Assembly: GCA_018650845.1 (NCBI GenBank)
Contig: JABIFF010000006.1
Location: forward strand, 1 to 64,000
Origin: Chloroflexota bacterium
GTDB lineage: Bacteria; Chloroflexota; Dehalococcoidia; Lucifugimonadales; Lucifugimonadaceae
Length of the DNA stretch: 64,000 nucleotides
Direction: 5' to 3'
Shown here: positions 50,642-58,086 of the stretch, piece by piece
Position numbering within the stretch: position 1 is the stretch's first letter
Layout of the letters: each line of letters starts with the position of its first letter
Notes under the pieces: generated by a model
The model's database searches: none
Seen by the model: the letters and a program-made list of their open reading frames with translations, nothing else
Told to the model about the DNA's origin: nothing
Made by a program: the position numbers and the translations under genes

Positions 50642-51382
50642 CTACTCAGGGCCATCGTCACCAGATGTATTCGGAGGATTCGCAATGAACTTGCGAATTG
50701 ATTCGCCCAATTCCTCAACCGTGTACACATCAGCATGTGGTGCTTCGTTCCATGAACGAGGCTGTTGCTCAGAGTGACGACCCGAAACGAACCGAATCGC
50801 CGCCATGCCCAGCATTCTTGCTGGAACGATGTCATTGTCGATGCGATCGCCAACCATAATCGCTTCTTCAGGCTGAACGCCAAGTCCTTGGCATGAATGC
50901 AGCAGCAATCGAGGATCAGGCTTACGCAGATTAATCGATCCTGATACTTCCTTGTAGGTGAAGTATTTTGCGATGCCGAATCGTTCCATCTTCACTACCG
51001 TATGGGCCGGCTGGTTTGCAGCAAGCCCAAGAAGCAAACCTTCCTCAGAAAGCTTTGCAAGCAGTTCTGGCATGCCCTCACGAAGTTCAAAGTCGCCCCG
51101 TAGCTCGTCACGCTGTGGAACCGTTTCCATGAGCTCGGCTTCGACCCTTATGATCAAATCCATATCGCCATCAGCTATCTTCCACATGATCGAGTGATAC
51201 GTCTTGGCGGCGAATACATCGACCGCCCAGAGATTCACGTCTGCGTACTCAGCATCGGATATAGCGATTCCGTTGTTCCTGAACGACAGCTTGATCTGTT
51301 CGTCGATCTCTCGATCCATGATTGTCTCGGTGTCCAAAGGGCCACCGACATCGAACAGAACTGCTTTTATCTGATGTGTCAT
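50642..51382 (-). CDS. HAD-superfamily hydrolase
   Basis: A 246-residue haloacid dehalogenase-fold protein with a helical cap. Motif I is LFDVGGPLDT: nucleophile Asp11 is kept but the second Asp is Gly, as in dehalogenase- and some phosphatase-like members. Motif III Lys is in RKPDPR (about 153) and motif IV is VGDRIDNDI. It might be a phosphatase or a dehalogenase; the altered motif I makes an ordinary phosphatase less certain. It ends near the bidirectional terminator and starts 6 bases from the end of the formamidase gene, so the two are probably cotranscribed. Confidence 0.84.
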   Translation of the reverse strand: MTHQIKAVLFDVGGPLDTETIMDREIDEQIKLSFRNNGIAISDAEYADVNLWAVDVFAAKTYHSIMWKIADGDMDLIIRVEAELMETVPQRDELRGDFELREGMPELLAKLSEEGLLLGLAANQPAHTVVKMERFGIAKYFTYKEVSGSINLRKPDPRLLLHSCQGLGVQPEEAIMVGDRIDNDIVPARMLGMAAIRFVSGRHSEQQPRSWNEAPHADVYTVEELGESIRKFIANPPNTSGDDGPE

Positions 51383-51388
51383 CAGTCG

Positions 51389-52312
51389 CTAAACCAAGTA
51401 CTTCTTGGCGACCTTCGCCACGTATGAGTATGTTGGGTTCACAAACTGGGTGACCCGAGCTTCAAGACACTGTGACAGGAAGATGTAAGCCTCGCCCTGC
51501 GACATTCCGTAGGATGCCTCCAGCCACAAAATCATCTCGCTCAAAGCGATTCGGAATGCATCCTCAGCAGGCTTCTCGCAAGCCGTGGTCATGATGTACT
51601 CGTCGTTCTCGATACGAGGCCATGTCATCTCAGCAGGCTTCTCACTAAGTGAAACCTTTAACGTCACTGAACCACCGGTTTCAATACCGCCGCCGCCACA
51701 GATTTCCCCATCACCTTGTCGAGCGTGCATATCGCCAACATGAAGCAGCGCACCTTCGTGGTTCACGGGAATGCTTAGCTTCGCACCGTTGGTAACTTCC
51801 TGAATATCGAAGTTTCCGCCCCATTCACCTGCCCAAGCGTTGCTTCGAGCTTCTCGTTCAGGAGCGACACCAATCACACCCATCATTGGCTCAACCGGGA
51901 ATCGAAGCTTGTCGTTCCAGATGATCTCGTCGTTCTCGATTCGGCAAATACGGAACTGCTCGCCAATGTTTGAAGGTCCCAAGTAGCCGGGCATTGCTCC
52001 TGTCGATCCACGGTAGCGAGTCCAGCCCACTGGGTGAACCTTGATTTCGCCAACTTCAACCGTAAGCAAATCGCCGGGCTTCGCACCCTCAACATAAATA
52101 CTTCCTGATGAAGCGTTGCCGCGATCGTTTGGCTGATCGTCGGAACGATACTGGTTGTACAGATCTCGAATATCGTCTGGCACACGATCGGCATCAGGCC
52201 CACGGTTCATCTGGGTTTCGACTTCGAACCATTCTCCCGGCTTCACGGTGAGAGTCACCGGATTGGCAGCAGAGTGTTCGTAGTAGAGAGTTTCGGTAGT
52301 AGCTTTCAGCAT
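51389..52312 (-). CDS. Acetamidase/formamidase-family protein
   Basis: A 307-residue member of the FmdA/AmdA family (PF03069), which hydrolyses formamide or acetamide to ammonia and the acid. HVGDMHARQGDGEICGGGGIE and the MMGVIGVAPE segment are strong signatures. The frame is open to 52393, but the ATG at 52312 gives the standard N-terminus and is preceded by GGTGAAG. It forms a probable two-gene unit with the HAD gene. With the nitrilase at 36966, the cell appears able to use amides as nitrogen sources. Confidence 0.9.
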   Translation of the reverse strand: MLKATTETLYYEHSAANPVTLTVKPGEWFEVETQMNRGPDADRVPDDIRDLYNQYRSDDQPNDRGNASSGSIYVEGAKPGDLLTVEVGEIKVHPVGWTRYRGSTGAMPGYLGPSNIGEQFRICRIENDEIIWNDKLRFPVEPMMGVIGVAPEREARSNAWAGEWGGNFDIQEVTNGAKLSIPVNHEGALLHVGDMHARQGDGEICGGGGIETGGSVTLKVSLSEKPAEMTWPRIENDEYIMTTACEKPAEDAFRIALSEMILWLEASYGMSQGEAYIFLSQCLEARVTQFVNPTYSYVAKVAKKYLV

Positions 52313-52426
52313 ATTTTCTTCACCGTGGCAGCGTGTTTGATAAGTCGGGCGTGTCGCTGGACGGAAGTTTAGCCCGACACCGCAGCCACGCAACTACTAA
52401 TTTGCAACAAACGCGCCGGGTTAACG

Positions 52427-52459
52427 AAAAAGACCCGAGGAATAAACCTCGGGTCTTTC
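52427..52459 (-). terminator. Intrinsic terminator
   Basis: On the minus strand CCTCGGGTC... GACCCGAGG-type arms (52432-52440 and 52447-52455) form a perfect 9-base-pair stem with a 6-base loop and end in TTTTT. It ends the gene at 52482-53216. Confidence 0.9.
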
Positions 52460-52481
52460 AAATTCGTTCTTGAAGTACTGA

Positions 52482-53216
52482 CTACGCAGCCTTGCGAGCA
52501 GAAGTCGACTTAGAGGATCGCTTCTTCGCAGTGCTTGCTTTAGTAGCTTTCTTTCGAGGAGCTGGAGTGAACTCAACAGGAGCGTCAGCTTCCTGAGCAA
52601 CTTCAGCGGTTAGGCCAGCTGAGAACGCTCGAACACGAGCAGTCTCACTAAGCAGTCGCTGGGTTTCGAGTTCATCTTCAGCAGATGCACGGGCAACTTC
52701 GATATCGGCGAGAACCTTGCGGATGTCCTCAGCAGAATCAGATCGCATGCGGGTCGCTAGTTCTTCGGCACCAACACGAGTCTGGTCCATCAGTGCATCG
52801 GCCGCACCACGTGCGCTGCCTTCGAGCTTCTCGGCATATGCCCGAGCATTAGCCCGGATTCGAGCGGCGTCATCGAGACGGAACTGAATTTCTTCTTCCA
52901 TAGATGCTTGCCACTCAAGTGCGTCGGAGCGGATTCGCTCTGCCTTAGACAGAGTAAGATCGGCCTGAGCCAGGTTGTCGTCAGCCTGAGCTCGTGCGTC
53001 AACACAGTAGTTCTTAGTAGATGTAATCGCTTCTGATTCAGCTTGTGCTCGTACAACTTGAGCCTGAGCTAGCCGCTTCTGCGACTTAACTCGTTCGTTG
53101 TTCCCGATGTCACGATAGGCGAGAGCTTCTCGCCATGCCGCATCAACAGATGCGTCGTTCGATGTGAACTGATCAAAATTCGAAATGGGCGACGATGTGC
53201 GCGATCGCTTTGCCAT
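52482..53216 (-). CDS. Coiled-coil protein with histone-H1-like basic tail, copy A
   Basis: A 244-residue protein with no named family. The N-terminal 190 residues are almost entirely helix with an Ala/Glu/Arg/Gln heptad pattern; the segment ARASAEDELETQRLL is nearly the same in the neighbour at 53468-54247. The last 25 residues, KKATKASTAKKRSSKSTS and so on, form a Lys/Ala/Ser tail like those of histone H1 or bacterial Hc1-like proteins. It may bind DNA or polyanions and organise the nucleoid or cell envelope. The ATG at 53216 follows GAGG by 7 bases; its own terminator follows. Confidence 0.75.
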   Translation of the reverse strand: MAKRSRTSSPISNFDQFTSNDASVDAAWREALAYRDIGNNERVKSQKRLAQAQVVRAQAESEAITSTKNYCVDARAQADDNLAQADLTLSKAERIRSDALEWQASMEEEIQFRLDDAARIRANARAYAEKLEGSARGAADALMDQTRVGAEELATRMRSDSAEDIRKVLADIEVARASAEDELETQRLLSETARVRAFSAGLTAEVAQEADAPVEFTPAPRKKATKASTAKKRSSKSTSARKAA

Positions 53217-53407
53217 TAATATGCCTCGCTTAGGACGTTTGTGCCGGGTGTCAGGTGAGCACGTGATTGATAACACTTCCTACGATGCACCGGATGTATT
53301 CGATCGTGTGTTGGCTGACGGGCGAGAAATATTGTGTTCTAGGTGTGCATCGTGTTGAAAACAGTTGCTTTCCAGTTGGATTGCGTAAAACAGGGCGTTA
53401 AACAAAT

Positions 53408-53448
53408 CAGGGCCCCCAACCGAAGTTGAGAGCCCTGAAATTTTTGCT
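53408..53448 (-). terminator. Intrinsic terminator
   Basis: CAGGGCCCCCAAC (53408-53420) and GTTGAGAGCCCTG (53425-53437) pair with two wobble positions around CGAA; on the minus strand it is followed by ATTTGTTT. It ends the gene at 53468-54247. Confidence 0.8.
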
Positions 53449-53467
53449 TGTTTAGCTAGAAGCTAAC

Positions 53468-54247
53468 TTACGCAGCCTTGCGGATGGAAGTTACCTTGCC
53501 CTTGCGAGCAACAGTCTTCTTCGCAGTTGCCTTCTTAGCAACAGGCTTTGCTTTTCGAACCGAAGCACGCTTCTTTGCAGGAGCGGGAGCTGCTTCAGGC
53601 TGGTTCGTTCGAGCCATCTCGTCGTCGGCGTTCTCAGCGGCTAGGCCGTGTGAGAATGCTCGTACTCGAGCTGTCTCTGTAAGGATTCGCTGGGTTTCCA
53701 GTTCGTCCTCAGCTGATGCTCGTGCTACCTCAACGTCGGTGAGGATCTTTCGGATGTCTTCCGAAGTCTCACGTCGCATTCGGCTAGCCATCTCGTCAGC
53801 ACCGGCTCGTGTCTGGCTCATAAGAGCTTCAGCAGCAACTCGTGCGTTGTTCTGAATCTCTTCAGAATGAGTCTCTGCGTCTTCACGAATCTTTACTGAG
53901 TTACCAAGTTCAGTGTCGATGTTGACCTGAACTCGTGCTGCATATGCATCAGCATTGCTCTTTACGCGTTCTGCTTCAGTCAGAGTGTCCTCTGCTTCTT
54001 GAAGCTTCATGCGTGCCTGAGCCTGAAGCTCAGAACAAAGCTGTTTGGTGGCTGTAATAGCCTCGTTTTCCGCGTATTCCTTGGCAGCTTCTGCCTCGGC
54101 GCGGCGTTTTCGGGCGGTTACACGCTCATCTCGAGAAAGTTCTCGAAGTAGTAGCGCTTGTCGCCATGCTGCTTCAGCCGACGCATTGTCGGTTGGCAGC
54201 GAACTCAAGCTTGCTAGCAATGAGTCTTTTTTAGATCGCTGGGCCAT
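53468..54247 (-). CDS. Coiled-coil protein with histone-H1-like basic tail, copy B
   Basis: A 259-residue paralogue of the 52482-53216 product. Shared features are DNASAEAAWRQAL near the N-terminus, long Ala/Glu/Arg helices, SRMRRETSEDIRKIL and ARASAEDELETQRIL before the tail. The tail is longer (about 45 residues), with KKRASVRKAKPVAKKATAK and further Lys/Ala/Val repeats. GAGGAG lies 4 bases before the ATG at 54247. Each copy has its own terminator, so they are separately transcribed. The function is unknown; a nucleoid-associated or scaffolding role is inferred from the tail. Confidence 0.75.
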   Translation of the reverse strand: MAQRSKKDSLLASLSSLPTDNASAEAAWRQALLLRELSRDERVTARKRRAEAEAAKEYAENEAITATKQLCSELQAQARMKLQEAEDTLTEAERVKSNADAYAARVQVNIDTELGNSVKIREDAETHSEEIQNNARVAAEALMSQTRAGADEMASRMRRETSEDIRKILTDVEVARASAEDELETQRILTETARVRAFSHGLAAENADDEMARTNQPEAAPAPAKKRASVRKAKPVAKKATAKKTVARKGKVTSIRKAA

Positions 54248-54521
54248 GATTCTCCTCATTCATTCCTATAACCCTGGTGGCACCTGGTTGACGCCCCGGC
54301 CTGTCGGCGCCCCCCATTGAGAGCATTACCTGCACGGTTCGTTATTCACACCTGACGCTTAGTACCGTAGCCTTGCTCCTGAGTTCGACCCATGTTGCTA
54401 ACAACGTGTGTCCCTGTGTGTATGCACACAAAAACGGCCGACAGCCCCTTTAGCAATCACGGACCGCTCTCGTTATGCAACGTCGGAATCTCTTCAAGCC
54501 CCAGCGAGCCGATCACTTTTC

Positions 54522-55331
54522 ATGACCCAAAACTTCGAACAGCTAGCAGGCACGCTGCCTGTTATCGGTACGCAGATATCTCATATGGAAATGACCACGT
54601 CGACCATGGATGTCGCTTGGGAGTTAGCTCGGGATGGCGCGCCGGACGGAACTGTGGTCATTGCAGATCGCCAGTCGGCAGGACGTGGCAGGCACGATCG
54701 ATCATGGGTTTCAGGGCAAGCACAAGATATTTTGTGCTCAGTGGTTCTACGCCCCCGGGTGGCATTAGCGGGTGAGCTTCTAATGCTTGCGGCACTCGCC
54801 GCCGCCGATGTAGCCGCGGGGTTCGGTATCGACGCTGGAATCAAGTGGCCAAACGATGTGCAGGTCTCCGGGAAGAAGCTGGCGGGCGTAATCGCTGAAT
54901 CGAAGACAGGACCTGAATCGGGCGCACAAGACGATTCGCTGGCTGAGCACATTACAGCGGTGATCGGTATCGGCCTGAATGTGAATTTCGATCCTGCATC
55001 TGCAATCGAATCAGCACCCGATTCAACGAGTCTCGCCACTGAGCTTGGCAGAGATTTCGATAGGCAAGACGTATTCCAACGTCTAATGCAATCGCTCGAT
55101 ACTCACTATTCGTCCATTACAGCTGGTGGAACCGTAGTGCCGGTTTGGCGCGAACGGCTTACGACTCTGGGTCGTGAAGTGACGATAGCCAGTGGCAAGC
55201 CTGATGAACCTGCGGAACTAACGGGTCTTGCTCACGACGTCGATTCGATAGGGCGTTTGATCGTACGAGACGAAAACGGTCGTGACTGGCCAGTATCAGC
55301 AGGCGAAGTTACCGTGCGGAGCATCAAGTAG
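54522..55331 (+). CDS. birA: Biotin--[acetyl-CoA-carboxylase] ligase
   Basis: A 269-residue biotin protein ligase with SAGRGRHDRSW (about 53-63) and IKWPNDVQVSGKKLAG (about 107-122), the ATP/biotin-binding signatures, followed by the C-terminal SH3-like domain. It lacks the N-terminal winged helix of repressor-type BirA, so it is a class I enzyme without DNA binding. The frame is open to 54408; the ATG at 54522 is chosen from family length, as no good ribosome site distinguishes them. It attaches biotin to carboxylases such as acetyl-CoA carboxylase. yggU follows after 4 bases. Confidence 0.93.
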   Translation: MTQNFEQLAGTLPVIGTQISHMEMTTSTMDVAWELARDGAPDGTVVIADRQSAGRGRHDRSWVSGQAQDILCSVVLRPRVALAGELLMLAALAAADVAAGFGIDAGIKWPNDVQVSGKKLAGVIAESKTGPESGAQDDSLAEHITAVIGIGLNVNFDPASAIESAPDSTSLATELGRDFDRQDVFQRLMQSLDTHYSSITAGGTVVPVWRERLTTLGREVTIASGKPDEPAELTGLAHDVDSIGRLIVRDENGRDWPVSAGEVTVRSIK

Positions 55332-55335
55332 CCCT

Positions 55336-55611
55336 GTGGCAGTCAAGTCAGCACGAATCACTGTTCGCCTTCAACCAAGGGCATCTCGTGATGAGATTCT
55401 TGGCTGGAATGAAGAAGGTGCGCTGCGTGTGCGCGTGAAAGCGCCGCCGGTTGACGGGGCAGCGAATGCGGCTTTGATTCAACTGCTAGCGAAAACGGTA
55501 GGCGTACCGAAAAGCAGGGTGACGTTAGTTTCGGGCGCGACCGCACGGAACAAGATCATTGAAGTTGATGGGCTTTCGAACGTCGAGCTGAAGAAGCAGT
55601 TGGCGAACTAA
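55336..55611 (+). CDS. yggU: DUF167/YggU-family protein
   Basis: A 91-residue protein of the UPF0235 (DUF167) family, with LQPRASRDEI and VKAPPVDGAANAAL as signatures. The biochemical role is unknown; it is often encoded next to yggT and proC, and here it faces them. The GTG at 55336 fits the family N-terminus and the 4-base spacing after birA. It overlaps the stop of convergent yggT by 4 bases. Confidence 0.9.
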   Translation: MAVKSARITVRLQPRASRDEILGWNEEGALRVRVKAPPVDGAANAALIQLLAKTVGVPKSRVTLVSGATARNKIIEVDGLSNVELKKQLAN

Positions 55612-55859
55612 GCTCGGCGCAGTGCATCCGAAACGGTGAACAGAACGAGAATCACGATCATCGGGCTGATGTCGATCATTCCGATTCGCGGAATTATGCG
55701 AGAAGCCGGAATCATTACTGGGTCAGTCACCTGATACAGCATCTGCACGATCGGGTGCTGCCGTGCATCAGGAAACCACGACGACAGCGCACGGGCAACA
55801 ATCAAGTAGCCGAATATCTGCATCAACCATCCGATGTACGCGAGAAATCCGTCGGTCAT
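55608..55859 (-). CDS. yggT: YggT-family membrane protein
   Basis: An 83-residue protein with two hydrophobic segments (about 8-25 and 62-80) around the conserved SSWFPDARQHPIVQMLYQVTDP region. YggT proteins have been linked to osmotic or cell-division functions; the mechanism is not settled. It overlaps the proC stop by 4 bases (ATGA), so the two are translationally coupled. Confidence 0.92.
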   Translation of the reverse strand: MTDGFLAYIGWLMQIFGYLIVARALSSWFPDARQHPIVQMLYQVTDPVMIPASRIIPRIGMIDISPMIVILVLFTVSDALRRA

Positions 55860-56656
55860 TTGCCGCCAGCCAGTTCTTCACCACGTTCGTAAGCTGAACG
55901 AACCGCATTGGCGATAGTCGCCCTGAACGCACCGTTCTCAAGCTCAGCCAAACCAGCAGCCGTCGTTCCGCCCGGTGAAGTAACCATGTTGCGAAGCTCG
56001 GCAGGGTGCTTTCCAGACTCACGCTGAAGGGCAGCACTACCCAGAACGGTTTGCGAAGCCAGATGGCGCGCCACGTGCACAGGTAAGCCGAGTTCGACTC
56101 CTGCATCGGCAAGCGCTTCGATCATTACAAATACATAGCCGGGACCGCTTCCGCTTAGCGCAGTAGCGATATCGATATTCTTCTCATCGCTGAACTTCAG
56201 TTCATCGCCAATAGCTTTGAGCATGCTGCCAACGAAATCGATAGTCGCCTGATCGACGCTGTCAGAAGCGTGCCAAGCAGAAATTCCCTTGCGAATTTGG
56301 GCAGGGGTGTTCGGCATTACTCGAATGAGTTTCGTGTGACCCAGCTTCAACCCGATCGAGTGCATCTTCACTCCGGCCATGATCGAAAGAACGGTCTGGT
56401 CGGAATTCAGCACACCTTTAAGCTCACCCGCAACCGCGTCGAGCTGCTGAGGTTTTACGGCAAGCACAATAATGTCGGCGCCAGTTACGGCTTCCTTATT
56501 GTTATCGGTCGCCTCAACGCCAAGATCGTTCTTCAGCGACTCGCGCCGCATCTCGAAAGGCTCACCAACAATGATGCTGGCATCAAGCCCCGCATCTTTA
56601 ACTCCGGCAATAATGGCCTGTGCCATCACCCCGCCACCAATAAACGCAATTCTCAT
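55856..56656 (-). CDS. proC: Pyrroline-5-carboxylate reductase
   Basis: A 266-residue ProC. IGGGVMAQAII (6-16) is the Rossmann dinucleotide loop, VMPNTPAQI (about 114) and the C-terminal VTSPGGTTAAGLAELE motif complete the family signature. It makes L-proline from pyrroline-5-carboxylate with NAD(P)H. It is encoded directly before yggT, a common pairing, and about 145 bases downstream of pdxA. Confidence 0.95.
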   Translation of the reverse strand: MRIAFIGGGVMAQAIIAGVKDAGLDASIIVGEPFEMRRESLKNDLGVEATDNNKEAVTGADIIVLAVKPQQLDAVAGELKGVLNSDQTVLSIMAGVKMHSIGLKLGHTKLIRVMPNTPAQIRKGISAWHASDSVDQATIDFVGSMLKAIGDELKFSDEKNIDIATALSGSGPGYVFVMIEALADAGVELGLPVHVARHLASQTVLGSAALQRESGKHPAELRNMVTSPGGTTAAGLAELENGAFRATIANAVRSAYERGEELAGGK

Positions 56657-56801
56657 GATTTTTCTCTTGCCCTCAGGAACGTTCCTGGAAAGCGTGTTCT
56701 GCCCGGTTTGTGTTCCGATTATACGGACGACGCGCTGACTAAAGCCCGCACTGCCACTACTGAGTTTTGGTGCTTGCCAATCTTCGATACAAGTGTCGAC
56801 G

Positions 56802-57809
56802 CTAAGTAGAGAGTCCCTTTTTCGATGCTAGAGACGCACCGAGCTTGAGCGCTTCGATCATGCTCACTTCGCTTGCGATTCCGGTTCCTGCAATGTCGAA
56901 AGCCGTGCCGTGATCGACAGATGTTCGAAGGAACGGAAGCCCCAAGTTCACGGTTACCGATTCCTCGACGCCGTACACCTTAATAGGGATGTGACCCTGA
57001 TCGTGATACATAACTACAACCACATCGTACTTTCCAGTTGATGCACTGTTGAACACGGTGTCGGCAGGGTGCGGACCGCTTGCGTCGATACCTTCTGAAA
57101 TGGCCTGTTTCACCGCAGGAGCGATCTCGTCAGCTTCCTCGCTACCGATCAAACCGTTGTCTGATGCGTGCGGGTTCAGTGCTGCGATTGCGATTCGTGG
57201 GTTTTCGAATCCCCACTCGATAAACATTTTTTGGGTGAGCCTCGTGGCGGTCATGATGTTCTCGGTAGTTACGTACTTCACCGCTTCGCCCAGCGACTTG
57301 TGAGTCGATAGGTGCATGCAGCGCATTGGTCCGCTCACGAGCATCGTCGCTACGTAGCTGGAACCTGAAAGGCGCCTGAACACTTCCATGTGCCCAGTGT
57401 CCTTACTACCGCCCATATTCCACGATTCCTTATTAACGGGAGCCGTGACCATGCCCTCAACATCGCCAGCCATGCATAGCTTTGCGGCCTCTTCGACCCA
57501 CAGGTGGCTTGCAGACCCGGAACCGGCGTCGTGTTTGCCTACAGGGAATTCGGTGCCTTCCCAGTCGGCTGGCGAAATGACTTCGATGACGCCCGGTTCG
57601 CACTTGGCATCGGCCGCTGAATCGACGCCAACCACGGTGTCTGACGATTTGATGGCTTTCACGGCGTTTTGCATCACGTTTACTGTGCCGACAAGCACTG
57701 GACGCATGATGTCGTACATCGATCGGTCCTGAAGTGCTTTGGCGACCACTTCCGGTCCGACCCCAGAAGGATCACCAATAGTTACTGCGAGAAGAGGTTT
57801 GTCAGTCAT
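56802..57809 (-). CDS. pdxA: 4-hydroxythreonine-4-phosphate dehydrogenase
   Basis: A 335-residue PdxA with ITIGDPSGVGPE-like start, metal-binding His residues in TGHMEV, NPHASD and MYHDQGHIPIKV. It oxidises 4-phospho-L-hydroxythreonine in the DXP-dependent route to vitamin B6; some homologues act instead on 4-hydroxythreonate or terephthalate-derived diols. No other pdx gene is in the window, so a catabolic PdxA2-like role cannot be excluded. The sequence is complete. Confidence 0.88.
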   Translation of the reverse strand: MTDKPLLAVTIGDPSGVGPEVVAKALQDRSMYDIMRPVLVGTVNVMQNAVKAIKSSDTVVGVDSAADAKCEPGVIEVISPADWEGTEFPVGKHDAGSGSASHLWVEEAAKLCMAGDVEGMVTAPVNKESWNMGGSKDTGHMEVFRRLSGSSYVATMLVSGPMRCMHLSTHKSLGEAVKYVTTENIMTATRLTQKMFIEWGFENPRIAIAALNPHASDNGLIGSEEADEIAPAVKQAISEGIDASGPHPADTVFNSASTGKYDVVVVMYHDQGHIPIKVYGVEESVTVNLGLPFLRTSVDHGTAFDIAGTGIASEVSMIEALKLGASLASKKGLST

Positions 57810-57887
57810 GTGTGGGAGTTTTCGATTCTGAACTACTGTTACTGAAAAATGTTGGATAAGGGTAACTCAACATAAGCACTGAATTGA

Positions 57888-58002
57888 CTTCCCGAGTGCC
57901 GCCGAGGGATCTGGTGGGGACGCGTTCTGGGACTTTAACCGTTGTGAAGATAGCGCGACACCTCACCAGGTCCCTCGATTCCGCAGAGCCTCCACTCGGG
58001 AA
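57888..58002. repeat. Inverted-repeat element, copy 2
   Basis: The left arm 57888-57924 (TTCCCGAGTG, CCGAGGGATCTGGTG, GGGACGCG) and the right arm 57954-58002 (reverse complement with TTCCCGAGTG, CGAGGGACCTGGTGAGG) match except for an extra 12 bases in the right arm. It lies between the divergent-free ends of pdxA and nrdJ. Confidence 0.72.
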
Positions 58003-58029
58003 ATCCACACCGTCCTTTCGGCAATACGC

Positions 58030-58064
58030 AAAAAAAAAGACCGACCAGATTACTCCGGTCGGCC
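58030..58064 (-). terminator. Intrinsic terminator after nrdJ
   Basis: Arms 58055-58064 and 58039-58048 form a 10-base-pair stem with G-U pairs (GGCCGACCGG and CTGGTCGGTC as read on the minus strand), followed by nine T residues. Confidence 0.92.
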
Positions 58065-58086
58065 TTTTCAAATATCGACTAAGCGA

